A DNA stretch of 64,000 nucleotides from Spongospora subterranea (GCA_900404475.1 OUQQ01000008.1:30140-94139), one strand, 5' to 3'; shown: positions 13,604-25,483, counted from the stretch's first letter. Notes: generated by a model not told the origin, from the sequence alone. Made by a program: numbers and translations.

Positions 13604-16123
13604 ATGACCTGCAGCAATGTTGATGGAGCTGCACATATTTGGCCCATTTGTCAAAACCCAGAAATGGTTAGAAGGGCTGTACATTTGTCAAGGCCGACCA
13701 GAAGTTCTGGGCCGATCATGATCAAAGGCAGGTCGGCCAACATCAAGTCTCGACTGATGTTGCTCAAGCAAGATCACGTCGTCGATACCATCGATGATGT
13801 GGCAGATCAGGATTTGGAGGTTGAAAGAACAAATGATGAAGACCAAACGAAAACGCGTTTGCGACCAGTAGATGACGTATTAGAAAGAATACGTCAATTT
13901 CGGAAAGGGCTTCGTATGACCTTAGAGGCTGGGAAATTAGAGACGATTCATTTTATGCGAAATGACCCCGAACGTGAACTTACTCGTCAAAAGAGGTCAG
14001 AAACTAAATATTCTGTTGATGGTGTAGAAATCGGGGCATCGCATAATATCGAGGATGACAGATCAGACCATGAATTCAACGTGGTTGCCATTGATACCGA
14101 AGAAGGATTTGGGGATATAGACACCGACCGCCTGGGCAGAACACTATTGGAAAATGATCTTCAAATTGACGTGTCTGTTCGACAGACGGCGTCGGAAGAG
14201 AGTGAAAACAATGAGGAAGGTGTAATTTCAGGAGAGTTTAATTCAGGCGGAGCATTCACCGCAAGGATCACCGAGGGCATTCTATGTTCGGAAGATGGAA
14301 ATTGCATTCCCAACGAGGACGTTAAAGATGACAATCCTGAGGTATTACCAACCGATGTCGATAAAGAGGGAGATATCCCAGCTACCCAAGACCTATTTGC
14401 AAATTCGGATTACAGTATAGATAGTAGCGACATTGTGGTACTGGAAACAAAAAGAGAAAATGACAGCGACAAGGAAGGCAATACGTCAGAAATGTTCAGG
14501 CAAGGGTCGCCACCAGGTTCGGTTTACGTATCTGTTGATTTGTTGAATGATATCGAACCTCAATCCGCATTCGATATATCTCCGAAATCGGTTCGCATAC
14601 GTGCTCAATGCGAAACTGTCGACAACGCTGCCGACGATGTTGTAGAGATTGCAGCAAACGATGTAGATCACGCAACAACACCAATCGATGATCAAGGGGA
14701 ACGGAAACCTGCACAAACTATGAAGACGTTCTGCGATAAAAGTGTAGGAGAGGACGATGGCGTCCACACGCTAACAGATGTAGTTAAGGAGCTGGTTCAT
14801 AAAAGTGTGGAAGCCACCGACGATGCTGAGAAAACATTTGTTGAATCAGGCAGTGGAGACGGAACATGGTATTTAACACCAGTAATCGACAGAGCTTCAG
14901 GCGATTCTGATTGTCCGTTTCTCTCAAGCGCCGATAAATGTATCGGTGGCGGAACTATATCAACATCTGTTGATCGTAGTGCCGGAGACGGCTTCATCCA
15001 TTCAAGCAGTGACAAATCTATCAACACAGATAGAATGGCATTGGAAAACTGCTCCATCAACACCATCGCAATAGCGATGAAAGATGTAGGTTCAGGACAA
15101 GAAACACATTATTCTACTGGATTATGGGAAAATGAAACAAAGGAAAAGGAAATTTCCAAGGAATGTACAGCATGCTCGGCAAGAAAGCGATCGTTGCAAC
15201 ATCGTGAGAGCGAGCATTTGACAGAAGATCCATCTAGCGATCCGTTTAAGGGAGCAGATGCCTATTGCATCTCGGATTCTGAACCAACATTTAATACGGA
15301 CGAACATTCTCTGATGCGAAAAACAGCGTTTTCTGAATTGAATGAAGATAAATATATCACTAAGGTGCCGAAAGCGATCGCCTCTGAATCTGCAAGCGAC
15401 ACATGTGCCAGGATACAGAAAATATCGAAGAATCTTGTTGCAGCTGCATTAGGGACAAAGAAATGTGCCAGAGCGCTAGATGATTTTGACCAGCCGCCGC
15501 TTCAACCATTTGCAGACCAATCACATGATTACCCGTTCTCGAGCATTACTGGCACATTTCAAGGCCATCAAAGGATCCATGAAGTTTCTAGTAAAATACT
15601 GGGCGATCTCGACCAGGCTTTCGAGAAATGGAATCGGTCCATGAGCGCAGTGGACAGCGGTGGCGACATATCGACCAATCCAAATGTATCGGGTTCACTC
15701 TATATCAAGAGTGATTGTTGCCCAGTATTGCCATCCACATCTTTCAACAAATTTCAACTTGAGAATGAACTTCTTCGGGAACGGCCCCCAGCAGTTCGGC
15801 TACATGACACAATGAGATCTACGAAATCGAACATCAAAACTGATTTTCCGACCGGGCGATCAGCACATGTATCTACAGCAGCGTTTGGAATTACCAACGG
15901 AACTAGCCAAACTGACGCCTGGCTTGTCCCAGAACATCCAAGACCCGATCAACGCTCGCTGCAAAGTCGGTATTGGAGGACCGATGATATTATTAGGCGC
16001 TATGATCAGCGACATGATGAGTTGATTCGTTCAAACCGGAAGAGCAACAAGCAAGAGTATTACCCGAATAGGTTGGAAAGGCAGAGGAACCTTCAATCAT
16101 TCGTAAACAGAATAAACAATTAG
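13604..16123 (+). CDS. Long acidic, mostly disordered protein of unknown function
   Basis: An uninterrupted 839-codon reading frame, unusual in this intron-dense window. The product is rich in Asp, Glu, Ser and Thr, with no transmembrane segment or recognisable domain. A basic N-terminal region (SANIKSRLMLLKQ) and a conserved-looking VDDVLERIRQFRKGL helix lie in the first 110 residues. Residues about 370-480 show loosely repeated Asp-Lys/Arg-Ser-x-Gly units (DKSVGEDDG, DRASGDSD, DRSAGDGF, DKSIN). The C-terminus is basic (RRYDQRHDELIRSNRKSNKQ and EYYPNRLERQRNLQSF). It is followed 61 bp later by the MORN gene on the same strand. I cannot assign a function; 5' exons upstream of 13604 are possible. 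Confidence 0.7.
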   Translation: MTCSNVDGAAHIWPICQNPEMVRRAVHLSRPTRSSGPIMIKGRSANIKSRLMLLKQDHVVDTIDDVADQDLEVERTNDEDQTKTRLRPVDDVLERIRQFRKGLRMTLEAGKLETIHFMRNDPERELTRQKRSETKYSVDGVEIGASHNIEDDRSDHEFNVVAIDTEEGFGDIDTDRLGRTLLENDLQIDVSVRQTASEESENNEEGVISGEFNSGGAFTARITEGILCSEDGNCIPNEDVKDDNPEVLPTDVDKEGDIPATQDLFANSDYSIDSSDIVVLETKRENDSDKEGNTSEMFRQGSPPGSVYVSVDLLNDIEPQSAFDISPKSVRIRAQCETVDNAADDVVEIAANDVDHATTPIDDQGERKPAQTMKTFCDKSVGEDDGVHTLTDVVKELVHKSVEATDDAEKTFVESGSGDGTWYLTPVIDRASGDSDCPFLSSADKCIGGGTISTSVDRSAGDGFIHSSSDKSINTDRMALENCSINTIAIAMKDVGSGQETHYSTGLWENETKEKEISKECTACSARKRSLQHRESEHLTEDPSSDPFKGADAYCISDSEPTFNTDEHSLMRKTAFSELNEDKYITKVPKAIASESASDTCARIQKISKNLVAAALGTKKCARALDDFDQPPLQPFADQSHDYPFSSITGTFQGHQRIHEVSSKILGDLDQAFEKWNRSMSAVDSGGDISTNPNVSGSLYIKSDCCPVLPSTSFNKFQLENELLRERPPAVRLHDTMRSTKSNIKTDFPTGRSAHVSTAAFGITNGTSQTDAWLVPEHPRPDQRSLQSRYWRTDDIIRRYDQRHDELIRSNRKSNKQEYYPNRLERQRNLQSFVNRINN

Positions 16124-16184
16124 ATGGTACTATAAACGGTACTGATATTGATCGCAGACCTTGGCCGCATAGAAAAGGGGGAAA

Positions 16185-16837
16185 ATGGCCGATGATGATG
16201 TTGAGGTAAAATATGCAATAAAATACGACGGTGATGAAGCGACGAAGGAGTTTGTAAGCCAGGATGGTCGTGCATCAGGTTCTGTTTATGAGCGATGATC
16301 AATTCTGCTTTTGAATTAAAATTGACTGTATTAGCAACGTTCGCAAATGGAGATAGCTACGATGGGCAATATGAATCGGGAAAACGACATGGGCAAGGGG
16401 TGTACAAGTGGGCAGCTGCGAAACCGGCCCAGTACAATGGCACTTGGAACAAGGGTGAGCGCGTTGGACAGGGAGTGATGACATTCCCTGACAACAGCCA
16501 GTACGATGGGGAATGGGCCGAAGGGAAGTTTCAAGGGAGAGGAATATATTTATATCGAAACGGGGATCGGTTCATAGGCCAGTTTGAGGGGGGGATCAAA
16601 CATGGAGAGGGAACCTATGTCTATGGTGACGACGGATCCATGATCAAGGGCAGATGGATACAGGGAAAACTGGTCAGTGGCCAGTGGACGACCAAAGACG
16701 GCACAAAGATGTCTGGAGCATTCACTGACAATGTGCCCAATGGCGAAGTTCATTTCGTATTCCCAAATGGCAATCAGCAAAACGGGACATTCGAAAACGG
16801 ACACTGGCAAGCGGGAGAAATAGAGAGTTGGCAATGA
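16185..16837 (+). CDS. MORN-repeat protein, RSPH1-like
   Basis: About 195 residues. A first exon (MADDDVEVKYAIKYDG) ends at GCATCAG with a GT donor, and a 59-nt intron rejoins in phase at ACGTTCGCAAATGG. The body is a ladder of MORN repeats: ANGDSYDGQYESGKRHGQG, YNGTWNKGERVGQGVMTFPD, YDGEWAEGKFQGRGIY, FIGQFEGGIKHGEGTY, then degenerate units to the end (HWQAGEIESWQ). MORN ladders bind lipids or scaffold axonemal complexes. The composition and size resemble the MORN part of radial spoke head protein RSPH1 or related ciliary proteins. Together with DNAAF1 at about 50 kb this points to a motile cilium. Exact orthology is not proven. Confidence 0.85.
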
Positions 16838-17104
16838 TCATTATTCGGTCACCATTTGTATTCCGGACGATCCTGATACACGATTCGGTATTTTAAGTCA
16901 ATACATCACACACTTTGTCTGCACTTATCCACAACGCCGGTACAATATAGTGTTGGTTCCACCGCGCGCCGGTGTCCTCGCACTTGGCACAGGCAACTGT
17001 GGGCGCGGCCCCTGGTGTCGCCTATCGCCTGGTATCACACTGTACACTAGACCAGGGGCTTTCGTTATTATTGAAAAGGGGGTGCGAATCCTGCCATCGC
17101 CATT

Positions 17105-20100
17105 ATGACATTGTCATTATCTTCTGGTTCGGGATTTCTGGCTTTGCTGTCAGAGCCTGAGGCCAGCCTACAGATTCATGCACTCCAGGTGCTAAATCAG
17201 ACGGTTCATGTGTTCTGGTCTGAAATTGCTGCTCACATTCCTAAAATGTTTGCAATCCGCTGTAATTCTCGCACATCGACTGCTCATATTTCCTGTAGAG
17301 AAGAGCTTTGCGAGGATGCAGCATTTCCTGAAAAGTGCTTAGCTTCAGCCCTAGTGTCCAAGGTTCTTTTTTTTGAGCATATTTTTTACATATATTTACT
17401 TATAATAGGTCTTTTACCATTTGGAGGAAATGGATGATGCTCTTAAGTACGCCCTAAGCGCCGGAAAATTTTTTGATATCAACTCTCACTCTGAATATAC
17501 TGAAGCTCTTATTGGTACTTGTAGCTGCAACCTTGCATGTACTAGCACTGAGTTTTTCTTTAGCGAAATGCATTGACGAGTTTATAAGATTGAGGTTAGA
17601 GGTGATCAAAAGTGCTAATATTGGGACGCCACAGGTTGTGTTTTCGCGGCTCCTATCTTCCCTTTTAACTTCAATTGTTTAGGTTCAAATAGATCCTCGC
17701 TTAGAGTCAATCATTGGTCGTGTTTACATTAGATGTTTCGAAGACGGGCAGTTACATCAAGCGATTGGTATTGCCCTTGAAGCTCAACAATTAGACAAGG
17801 TTGCAGCGGCTATCAAAGTTGCTGCCTCTGATGTGGCGAAACGTTCTTTGATTTCCCACTGCATCTCGTTGTCATTAACTGTTGTCAAGGTCAACCAGTT
17901 TCGGAAATCCCTTCTGGAAACGATCTGTGATCTTTCTCGCAATGCACTCGCTACCCCTGATAACCTATCCCTCTGCCAGTGTCTTATTCATCTTGACGAT
18001 GCGGCTGGTGTTGCCAATGTTCTAACGGAGCTGTGTAATGGCGGTCTGGATCAATCCCTGATCGCATATCAAATCGCGTACGACATGGTCGAGATAGATG
18101 ATTTCCCTTTTCAACAGCGAGTTAGCAAGGCGCTGCCAGAACTAACTACGCCAGTGCTGAAAAACCTGGCCTTCATTCTTTCTGGTGAATCCACTCTGAA
18201 CCTGCACCGTCAGTTCCTTTACAGTGCTGACGCAACTGATAAAAATATTATGACCGCCATCAAAGAACGCGTTGAAGGTCGCAACAGCGTTACTCATTGC
18301 ACTGCTATTGTAGCGCATGCGTTCATGCAGTGTGCCACAAGTAGAGATCAGTTCATTCGAGATAATCTCGATTGGCTTGCTAGGGCGAACAATTGGGCTA
18401 AGATGTCGGTCACTGCTGCTTTCGGAGTTATTCACAAAGGACACATTCAACATGCACATGTAATTCTCAAACCATATCTCCCGCAGGAAGGCGTTGCTTC
18501 TTCCTCCTATTTACAGGCCGGGGCACTGTACGGCCTTGGTCTAATTCATTCTAATCGAGGAGGTGATCAGCAATCCTATCTCGAACAATGTCTTCGTAAT
18601 GCGCCAGAAGACGAAGTTGTGCAACATGGAGCATGTTTGGCGCTTGGTCTCAATGCTATGGCGACAAGTAACGTGGAGCTCTATGATACTTTAAAAGGAA
18701 TTCTCTTTCATGACAATGCTGTTGCTGGAGAAGCAGCAGGTCTTGCCATGGGACTGGTTATGCTTGGCTCTTGCTCCTCGAACGCCATCGAAGAAATGTG
18801 TGCGTATGCGCACGAAACTCAGCATGAAAAGATCATTCGAGGCTTAGGGCTTGGGGTAGCCTTGACGATGTCAGGCTGCGAAGAGAAAGCTGACAACATC
18901 ATCACCCAGTTATCTGGTAGCAAGGATCAGAATCTCCGTTATGGTGCGTGTTTTACACTAGCCCTGGCGTTTGCTTGTACTGCGAACCCATCCGCAATCA
19001 AGCGACTATTGCATATAGCTGTTTCTGATGTTTCAGTTGAAGTGAGGCGCGCTGCCGTGATCGCCGTTGGATTCGTATTGTCGAGCGTTCCGGAACGCAT
19101 TCCTAAAGTTCTCTCTCTTCTGTGTGAGTCTTACTCTCCTCAAGTGCGATACGGAGCCGCCTTAGGAATTGGAATCGGCTGTGCAGGAACAGCGCTACGA
19201 CCTGCTATTGAATTGCTCTCAGTTCTTTGCAAGGATCGCGTTGACTATGTTCGTCAAGGTGCAATGATCGGCATGTCGATGGTGTTAATTCAAACAACAG
19301 CGTACCAAGATTGTGATGTCAATAATCATCGCGCTCTCATTGCAGCCGCCATTGAAGGAAAACACACCGACACACAGACGAAAATGGGGGCCATCATAGC
19401 TCAGGGAATCATCGACGCTGGAGGTCGTAATATGACCATCGCCTTGCGCTCTGGGACCACCGGGCACCGTCGACCTGCTGCCATTGCAGGCATGGCAGTA
19501 TTTTGCCAGTATTGGTATTGGTATCCTCTAATGCATTTCTTTTCTTTGACGCTTCAAGCTACTCCTTTGATCGCGTTAAACCATAATCTCGAAATGCCTG
19601 CGCCATCGCTTTTTGTTTCATCTGCAAAAGCCTCTGTTTATGGGTATCCACCTGCACAGCAACCGAAACAAGAAGCACAGGTCAAAAAAGTTCCCACTGC
19701 CATGCTTTCAATATCAGCCAAAGCAAAAGCAAAACAAGCAAGGAAATTGAAGGGCGCTGCACTGAGTCCGACCTCAGAAGCTCAGGAAATGGAAATTGAC
19801 AGCGTAGGGGATGTGCCTGCCAATTCTGAAGAATCTAAAGGTGCTCTACCTGCTACATCGTCCGAATCAGTGCAAGACGGGGAACCCGATCAGGTTTCAT
19901 TGGCTAATCCATCACGAGTGACTCCGGCGCAGCGTCGTGTTGTTAGCTGTACATCTGCGCGTTATACTCCTTGCAAAAAGGACTATTACGGTATTGTCGT
20001 CATGAAAGACAACACTCCTGACCAACCAGAGGCTGTTGTTGTTTTTGAAAAACTTAAAGGTATTTATAGAGTTTTTGCCAAAATCGTAGGTTTTGATTAT

Positions 20101-20172
20101 TTGTCAATAGCTCTCGGTGTCGGGGAAGAAGAAGAACCATCCCCGCCGGCTCCTTTCGAATTCAACCGTTGA
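17105..20172 (+). CDS. PSMD1: 26S proteasome non-ATPase regulatory subunit 1 (RPN2)
   Basis: Large scaffold of the proteasome base that supports the ATPase ring and the ubiquitin receptor Rpn13. Four introns in the 5' quarter follow AAHIPKM, ALVSK, TEALI and IGTPQ; from 17683 the frame is open to the stop. The N-terminus (GFLALLSEPEASLQIHALQV) matches the family start. The central PC-repeat toroid is evident as successive Gly/Ala-rich helix pairs (YGLGLIHSNRGG, LALGLNAMATSN, GLAMGLVMLGSC, GLGLGVALTMSG, ALGIGIGCAGTA). The motif MAVFCQYWYWYPLMHF and the C-terminal ARYTPCKKDYYGIVV block are diagnostic. A Lys/Ala-rich acidic linker lies between. Full length, with no break. Confidence 0.97.
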
Positions 20173-20651
20173 AATGGATTATACACTAAGTAATAAACAG
20201 TCTAAAATCTAAACAACTCGAGCTGTTTCATGGCATTTATTGATTCCAGCCATTTGTTTCAGTTTCGCATCAATCATTTGCGATTCATATCCGGTTTACG
20301 TAGAAGTTCTCAAACAATCCCAAGTTGAAGTCTTCATGAGGCGCAATGAAGAATATCTCATGTATGTACGTATGGTGAACGGTGAACCCGCCGCTCGTAC
20401 GCACAGGTACGGAGGGAACCTCATCACAGTGTGTCGGTTGTTCACCGTCCGACTTTGACGTTACCGTCAACCTATCCCTACGGTTTGGGCAGGTTTATTA
20501 CCTCAACGATCATCGACCAGAGCCGGGGNNNNNNNNNNNNNNNNNNNNNNNNNNNNNNNNNNNNNNNNNNNNNNNNNNNNNNNNNNNNNNNNNNNNNNNN
20601 NNNNNNNNNNNNNNNNNNNNNNNNNNNNGGGGTTATCATATCACAAGAGAA
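20173..20651. other. Intergenic region with a 100-N assembly gap
   Basis: The stretch 20529-20628 is unknown sequence. Before it, an inverted pair GGTGAAC / GTTCACC (about 20375 and 20440) and a short palindromic GACGTTACCGTC-like stretch are seen. The gap lies about 25 bp upstream of the UQCRH start codon, so that gene's promoter and any upstream exon may be hidden. Confidence 0.6.
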
Positions 20652-20928
20652 ATGGCCGATGAAGAAGAGATTGTGGACCCTCGAGCTGAAATCGAGACCG
20701 ATTGCCACCATCACTGTGTAAAGCTGTATAAGTTATACGAAGGCTGTGCTCGCAGAATCGAGAATGACACTACTGGCGAAAAGAACTGTAATGGTTATTA
20801 TTTCGATTATCTGCATTGCATCGATCATTGCGTACGTACATTTTCCTGCATATTTTCTATCTGATCAGTTTCTAAGCAACATACTGCTCACACAGGTTGT
20901 TCCAAAGCTCTTTAGCCAACTCAAATGA
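20652..20928 (+). CDS. UQCRH: Ubiquinol-cytochrome c reductase hinge protein (complex III subunit 6)
   Basis: Small acidic subunit of respiratory complex III that assists docking between cytochrome c1 and cytochrome c in the intermembrane space. Two exons. The first (MADEEEIVDPRAEIETDC...) ends LHCIDHC at a GTACGT donor; after an intron of about 61 nt the second gives VVPKLFSQLK and the stop. The family signature is clear: an acidic N-terminus, then Cys-based twin CxnC helices (DCHHHCVKLYKLYEGC and KNCNGYYFDYLHCIDHC), and the C-terminal VxxKLFxxLK. About 70 residues, a normal mature length, with no cleaved presequence, as in many orthologues. Confidence 0.93.
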
Positions 20929-21731
20929 TTTATAAATAATCCCTTTCCCACGTTTAAGTTGGTGTGAAATATTTGATTGTTGTTGAAAAGCTGATAAGAT
21001 CACTAGCGATTTACAAAGTAATTCTGCAGGCAATAAAATCAAACAGAGGGCAATGCACCGGCCCGGCACGAGAAACATTGTAATGAAGTGTTCTAAATGT
21101 ATATACTACCTCATTTTGTCATATTGCACAAAGCGACTGATGCCAGGTGCAAACAGAATGCAGCAACCTGTTAGCAAAGTCGGGTTTCTACGATTTTCAA
21201 CTACAGGCTGTTTGGCAAATCACAGTATCTGCTGCTTTATGATCCGACGTGAACGACCATTTGAATTTACTGAACAGTGTGGATTAGAGAATTGAGATAT
21301 ACCAACTACAAGACTACATGCATTTGAGCTGGCTCCAAAAATGTCGATGTTATATTGATATGGAACATTCTGAACCATTTTTCGAAAAACAAACTTGAGA
21401 TTTAAAATCTTCTCAAGTAATCAGTTGAACCACTGATTGAGGAGCGAACCCAAGAAAACGTGAACAATCAGACGAAATATAGAGTTAGCGGAACTCAGTA
21501 TTAGCGGAGGAATGTGTCGGTTACCGGGCGGTACGGTGACCCGCGGCCCGTGGCCCAGAGCTGAAGACTGAAGAGGGTACCCCTTGAAGCGGATCACAGA
21601 CTGTGGTAACGCGTGACCGTCGCCGCGTACTACCGCCAGCTCTAGGGTAGCCCCTTGTTCATTGATCGCCTTGTTTAACCGAACCCTCTCTGGGGGAATT
21701 ACCAATCTGATTGCGCCCCTGAATTATGCCC
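20929..21731. other. Intergenic, no gene recognised
   Basis: Between UQCRH and the SET-domain gene. A 94-codon minus-strand frame (21421-21705) shows no recognisable family. The last 100 bp lead into the methyltransferase start. Confidence 0.5.
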
Positions 21732-23362
21732 ATGGGTTATAAAACGCGATCAGGGAATCGACATCCACCAGTGGCGACGACTACTCGTAAAGTAAACCGT
21801 TCTTGTTAATGTATCGATGCTGCTACTGATCGGTATCCTATGCCCAGCGTATCAAACCCAGATTGTTCTCATTACCGTCAGGTTGGACACACGATTCAAG
21901 TAAGGAACTCGCTAATTATCCGTCTGATAATCGAGGAATAGAAATCAGCGATTTGCAGAAGTATCATCAATCAATAATTAAGGCCATTGGTTCCACCTAT
22001 CATCCATTTGTTCTTCCTTCTGATATTTTCTCTCAAAAGCGGCCACAATTTAAGTATATACGACGAAGTATTTCAATTACCCACTTTTGTTTCGTCAAGG
22101 TTTATAACAGTGATCATAGATGTTTATTACGACGTCCCTAAGCCTCGAGAGAGTGTCGCTCCTCATTGTGAATGCCATGCGTACGATCGGGATTGTGGCG
22201 ATGACGATTGCTTGAATCGCGTTACGTTCATATGTTGTCCTCCTTCGTGCCCTGTTGGATCAAACTGCAAAAATTCATTCCCGAAGAAAGACGCTCCGAT
22301 GGAACGGTTTCTAACTGATCAAAGAGGATGGGGTTTACGTGCTCGTCAAGCAATTCCCGCTCACCGGTTTGTTGCAGAATATCGGGGAGAGTTGATCAGC
22401 GTCGCCGAATGCGATCGGCGACGAAAACAATGCTATGAATTGGGGGTATTCGATACGTATATGCTCAGCGTCACTGGAGATATGATTATTGATGCTCGGC
22501 ATTCATCCGGTGAAGGGCGCTTTATTAATCATTCCTGTAATCCGAACTGTGTCGTGCAAAAATGGACAGATGGTCCCCATATTCGAATCGCTATTATGAC
22601 AGGACACAATATCCCTTGCGGGCAAGAGTTAACTATAGATTGTAAGTTCTGCATCGCTATCTTGACAATCTGGGAATGACAGATCCGTTTCTGCAGACGC
22701 CTTTTATGACTCAAGAAGCCAGATTAGGCAAAAATGGTATATGGCGAAAAGTAAAATTTTCACTGGGTTAGTGTTCTAAACATGCGTGTTTTTTAGCTTG
22801 TGCGGTTCAGCGAATTGTCGTAAGGTGATCGATTATGATAGAAATGACCCCAAAAACGATAATGACGATCTGAGACATGTAAATCAACGTGGCAAACATC
22901 GGCTGATGAACTAATATCGTGTTCCTGGAACAGATATTGGCCGATGATGAATGTTTTGAATGCGGTGATGGGGGTAATCTAGTTCTCTGCTCTTATTCCC
23001 AGCCGGGGTTCGTTTGTCATCGCGCATTCCATCCTAAGTGTGTTGGGTTGGGTCATTCCCCTCCAGCCCATACTTTATATCAGTGCCCTTGCCATCTGTG
23101 CGATGTCTGTAGGAATTCCCCGGTCCAAGTCCAGTGCATTACGTGCGTGTCGGCATGGTGTCGAAGGCATTGCCCATCGTATATGAAACCTGCCAATCAA
23201 TCGAAGAACGCTCCTACCGTATACAGATTATGTCCATCATGTGCTCAAGATGACGTCTTTGACTACCTATCATCAGAGCCATTTCGGCACCTTTTATCAG
23301 ATAGGGAAGCCTATTCTGGTGTATTTATCTCATTCCCTTTTGATCAGGATTATGTTCTATAA
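21732..23362 (+). CDS. NSD-type histone H3 lysine methyltransferase (AWS-SET-postSET-PHD/C5HCH)
   Basis: Predicted nuclear histone lysine methyltransferase of the NSD (H3K36) group. Start ATG 21732; introns follow TTTRK, KYIRR, ELTID, IRQK and DDLRH, all joining in phase. The domains in order are: AWS (CECHAYDRDCGDDDCLNR, then CCPPSCPVGSNCKN); SET with GWGLRARQAIPAHRFVAEYR, YRGELIS, RFINHSCNPNC and GQELTIDYAFYD; post-SET CLCGSANCRKV; and a C-terminal PHD-like plus C5HCH module (DECFECGDGGNLVLC, CPCHLCDVC, WCRRHC) typical of NSD proteins. All SAM-binding and catalytic SET motifs look intact. It is much shorter (about 470 residues) than animal NSDs and lacks PWWP domains. It could alternatively be called ASH1/SET2-like from SET alone; the trailing PHD/C5HCH favours NSD. 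Confidence 0.93.
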
Positions 23363-23434
23363 AGAGGTACTCTTTCATTTACTGATTTCGATCTTTGGTG
23401 CTGCGGTTATCTATATGGGTTATATGACACTGAA

Positions 23435-25353
23435 ATGTCTTTGAAGACCAATTTCACCGAGTCTTTGAAGAATATTCACCACAGGATCACTGCCCGCGCT
23501 AAGATTGTCAGAACCCTAACCTTGACTCCATTGAGGCTTGTGTTCAACACTAGCGCCTTATCTAGCCTCGCCGGCAAGTGTCATCTTGTATATATTGATC
23601 CCGGTCAGATATTGTTTAACGCTGGTGATGAGGGGGACTATGTTGCTATCATTAGCAAGGGAGCGATAATCAGTGATGGAAAGCCTTATCAACGAATGGC
23701 CGGCGACTTCGTCTACGATATTGATAGTTCAGGGAAAAGGCAGATAACAGCTCGAGCGATAATCACTTGCCGAATCGTCACAATACGATTGTCTGACATG
23801 TCGCCAAACGAATCCAAACTGGTCATGTCGTTCCTTGATCCAGAGATGATCAGAACCGCACTCATGAGAACCAGCCTGCTTTCTGGCCTGTCCTCATCTC
23901 ATATCGACCTGGTCGCCGAAATGGTCCACTTTAGAGCAGCTGACCGCGATGAAATTATCATAAAAGAAGGGGACATCGGCCAGTCGTTGCTGATTGTGGA
24001 GCGAGGGAGCGCCCATTGCCAGACAGGTATGATTTAGCCGTTTTGTCGGTAGATCGTTTTCCAAAGGCGTTCCTATAGGGTTTGATGATGCAGCTATTCC
24101 TCTCGGCGATATTTCTCCTGGGGATTTTGTCGGTGAGATTGCTCTTCTAATGGGAATCCCTCGTACCGCCACCGTCATCGCCTCTGGACCCATGATCTTG
24201 CTGGAACTACGAGCAAGTGACTTCATGCATGCGATCGACAGAGATGGAAGCATTGAGAAGCAGATTCGATCCCGTATCCAAACCCGTATTATGATGCAGT
24301 TCAGGCGATATCATGTATGAACTATCTTCCAATTACTCCAATCGTTTCGCGCTCACCTATCCACATTTAGTGCCCGTTTTTTGAAACGCTGACCGACGCT
24401 GAGTTGACTGAACTTGGTTCGTTCACGAATCTATGGTTCGTTCCGGCCGGCAGGAAGTTATTCAGGGTGGCAGATACTGGGGATATATTTTATATGGTTG
24501 CCTATGGGAATGTGCAGATTCAGCTGTTTTCCTCGAATTTGACGGTTCGGACTGAGATATTGCTGTCAGCTGGGTCCCATTTCGGGGAGTTGGCTTTACT
24601 CCATGATACGCCAAGGAACGGAACGGCCATGACAGTCACGAGTTGCCTCTTCTTGACCTTATCTAGACACGATTTCACTCGGATATTTACCGATCAGGTT
24701 TGCATATCCAACTCCGCCGTTGGAATTTTCAAGTTGTCCTCTTCTATTGACGATATCGTGGAAGTGATGGATCTGCTCAAAAGACCATTTGGCAGAGAAA
24801 TGCTAGCTCGGTTCTGTGAACATTCAATGCCAGCGGTTAGTTTTCCATAATCAGATTTTTATGATTGTTGCTGACCTGTTACTAGGCGAATGTTGAGCTC
24901 TGGTTGAAATGCGACCGTTTTCAGCGACAATGCTCAAAAATGTCTGTTGCCGATCAGGCCACAAGAGCGAAGGAAATTATATCTACCTATATATCTGAGC
25001 AAGCAACAGTAAAAGTCTCTTTGCCGGCAATCGCAGTTGATGAGCTCAAAGAAGAAATCACCAAGGTCTTTTGTTGAAGCATTGAGAATTAGCAGACCTG
25101 TTGATGCAGTTTCGTACAGGACCAGGTAGACTATTCGCGTCTCTTCAATATCACGAAATATGCGATCCTTCGTATGATAGCTGCTGATGTTTACCCACGT
25201 TTCCGCCAGTCATCTTCTTATGGATTATTCGACAAAGGCGCCAAAGATTCAGATTCGGTTGAAGATATCAGAAGCGATAACGAGATCGGGTTTCACGACA
25301 CAGTAATCAAGAGGCAATCGTCCGAGGGAGCAGAAAAAGAAAGTGTAGCTTGA
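23435..25353 (+). CDS. Cyclic-nucleotide-binding domains fused to an RGS domain
   Basis: The N-terminal part carries three cNMP-binding folds. The first is degenerate (IDPGQILFNAGDEGDYVAII). The second (KEGDIGQSLLIVERG ... GDFVGEIALLMGIPRTATV) and third (SAGSHFGELALLHDTPRNGTA) each keep the phosphate-binding cassette with its Gly-Glu and Pro-Arg. The C-terminal part is an RGS domain: MDLLKRPFGREMLARFCEH, NVELWLKCDRFQ, AKEIISTYISEQ, then ITKYAILRMIAADVYPRF. RGS domains accelerate GTP hydrolysis on G-alpha. Introns follow CQT, RRYH, SMPA and EEITK. The C-terminal tail is acidic and disordered. The gene starts 72 bp after the SET-gene stop. The layout suggests cAMP/cGMP control of a heterotrimeric G-protein regulator (inference). 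Confidence 0.85.
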
Positions 25354-25483
25354 TGTTTTTTCTAATACGTAAACCCTTTAAACAGACTTGCACCAGTCAA
25401 TAATACAATATTGATATTCGACAAGAACATCGATTTCAGAGAATCAAGTCAGTATATTCAAATCAATGCGATATCTGAGCCGA

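Noticed and set aside
16930..17060. GC-rich stretch before PSMD1 that looked tRNA-like (GGTTCCACCGC, CCAGGGGC)
   Set aside because: No cloverleaf with proper A and B boxes and acceptor stem could be drawn.
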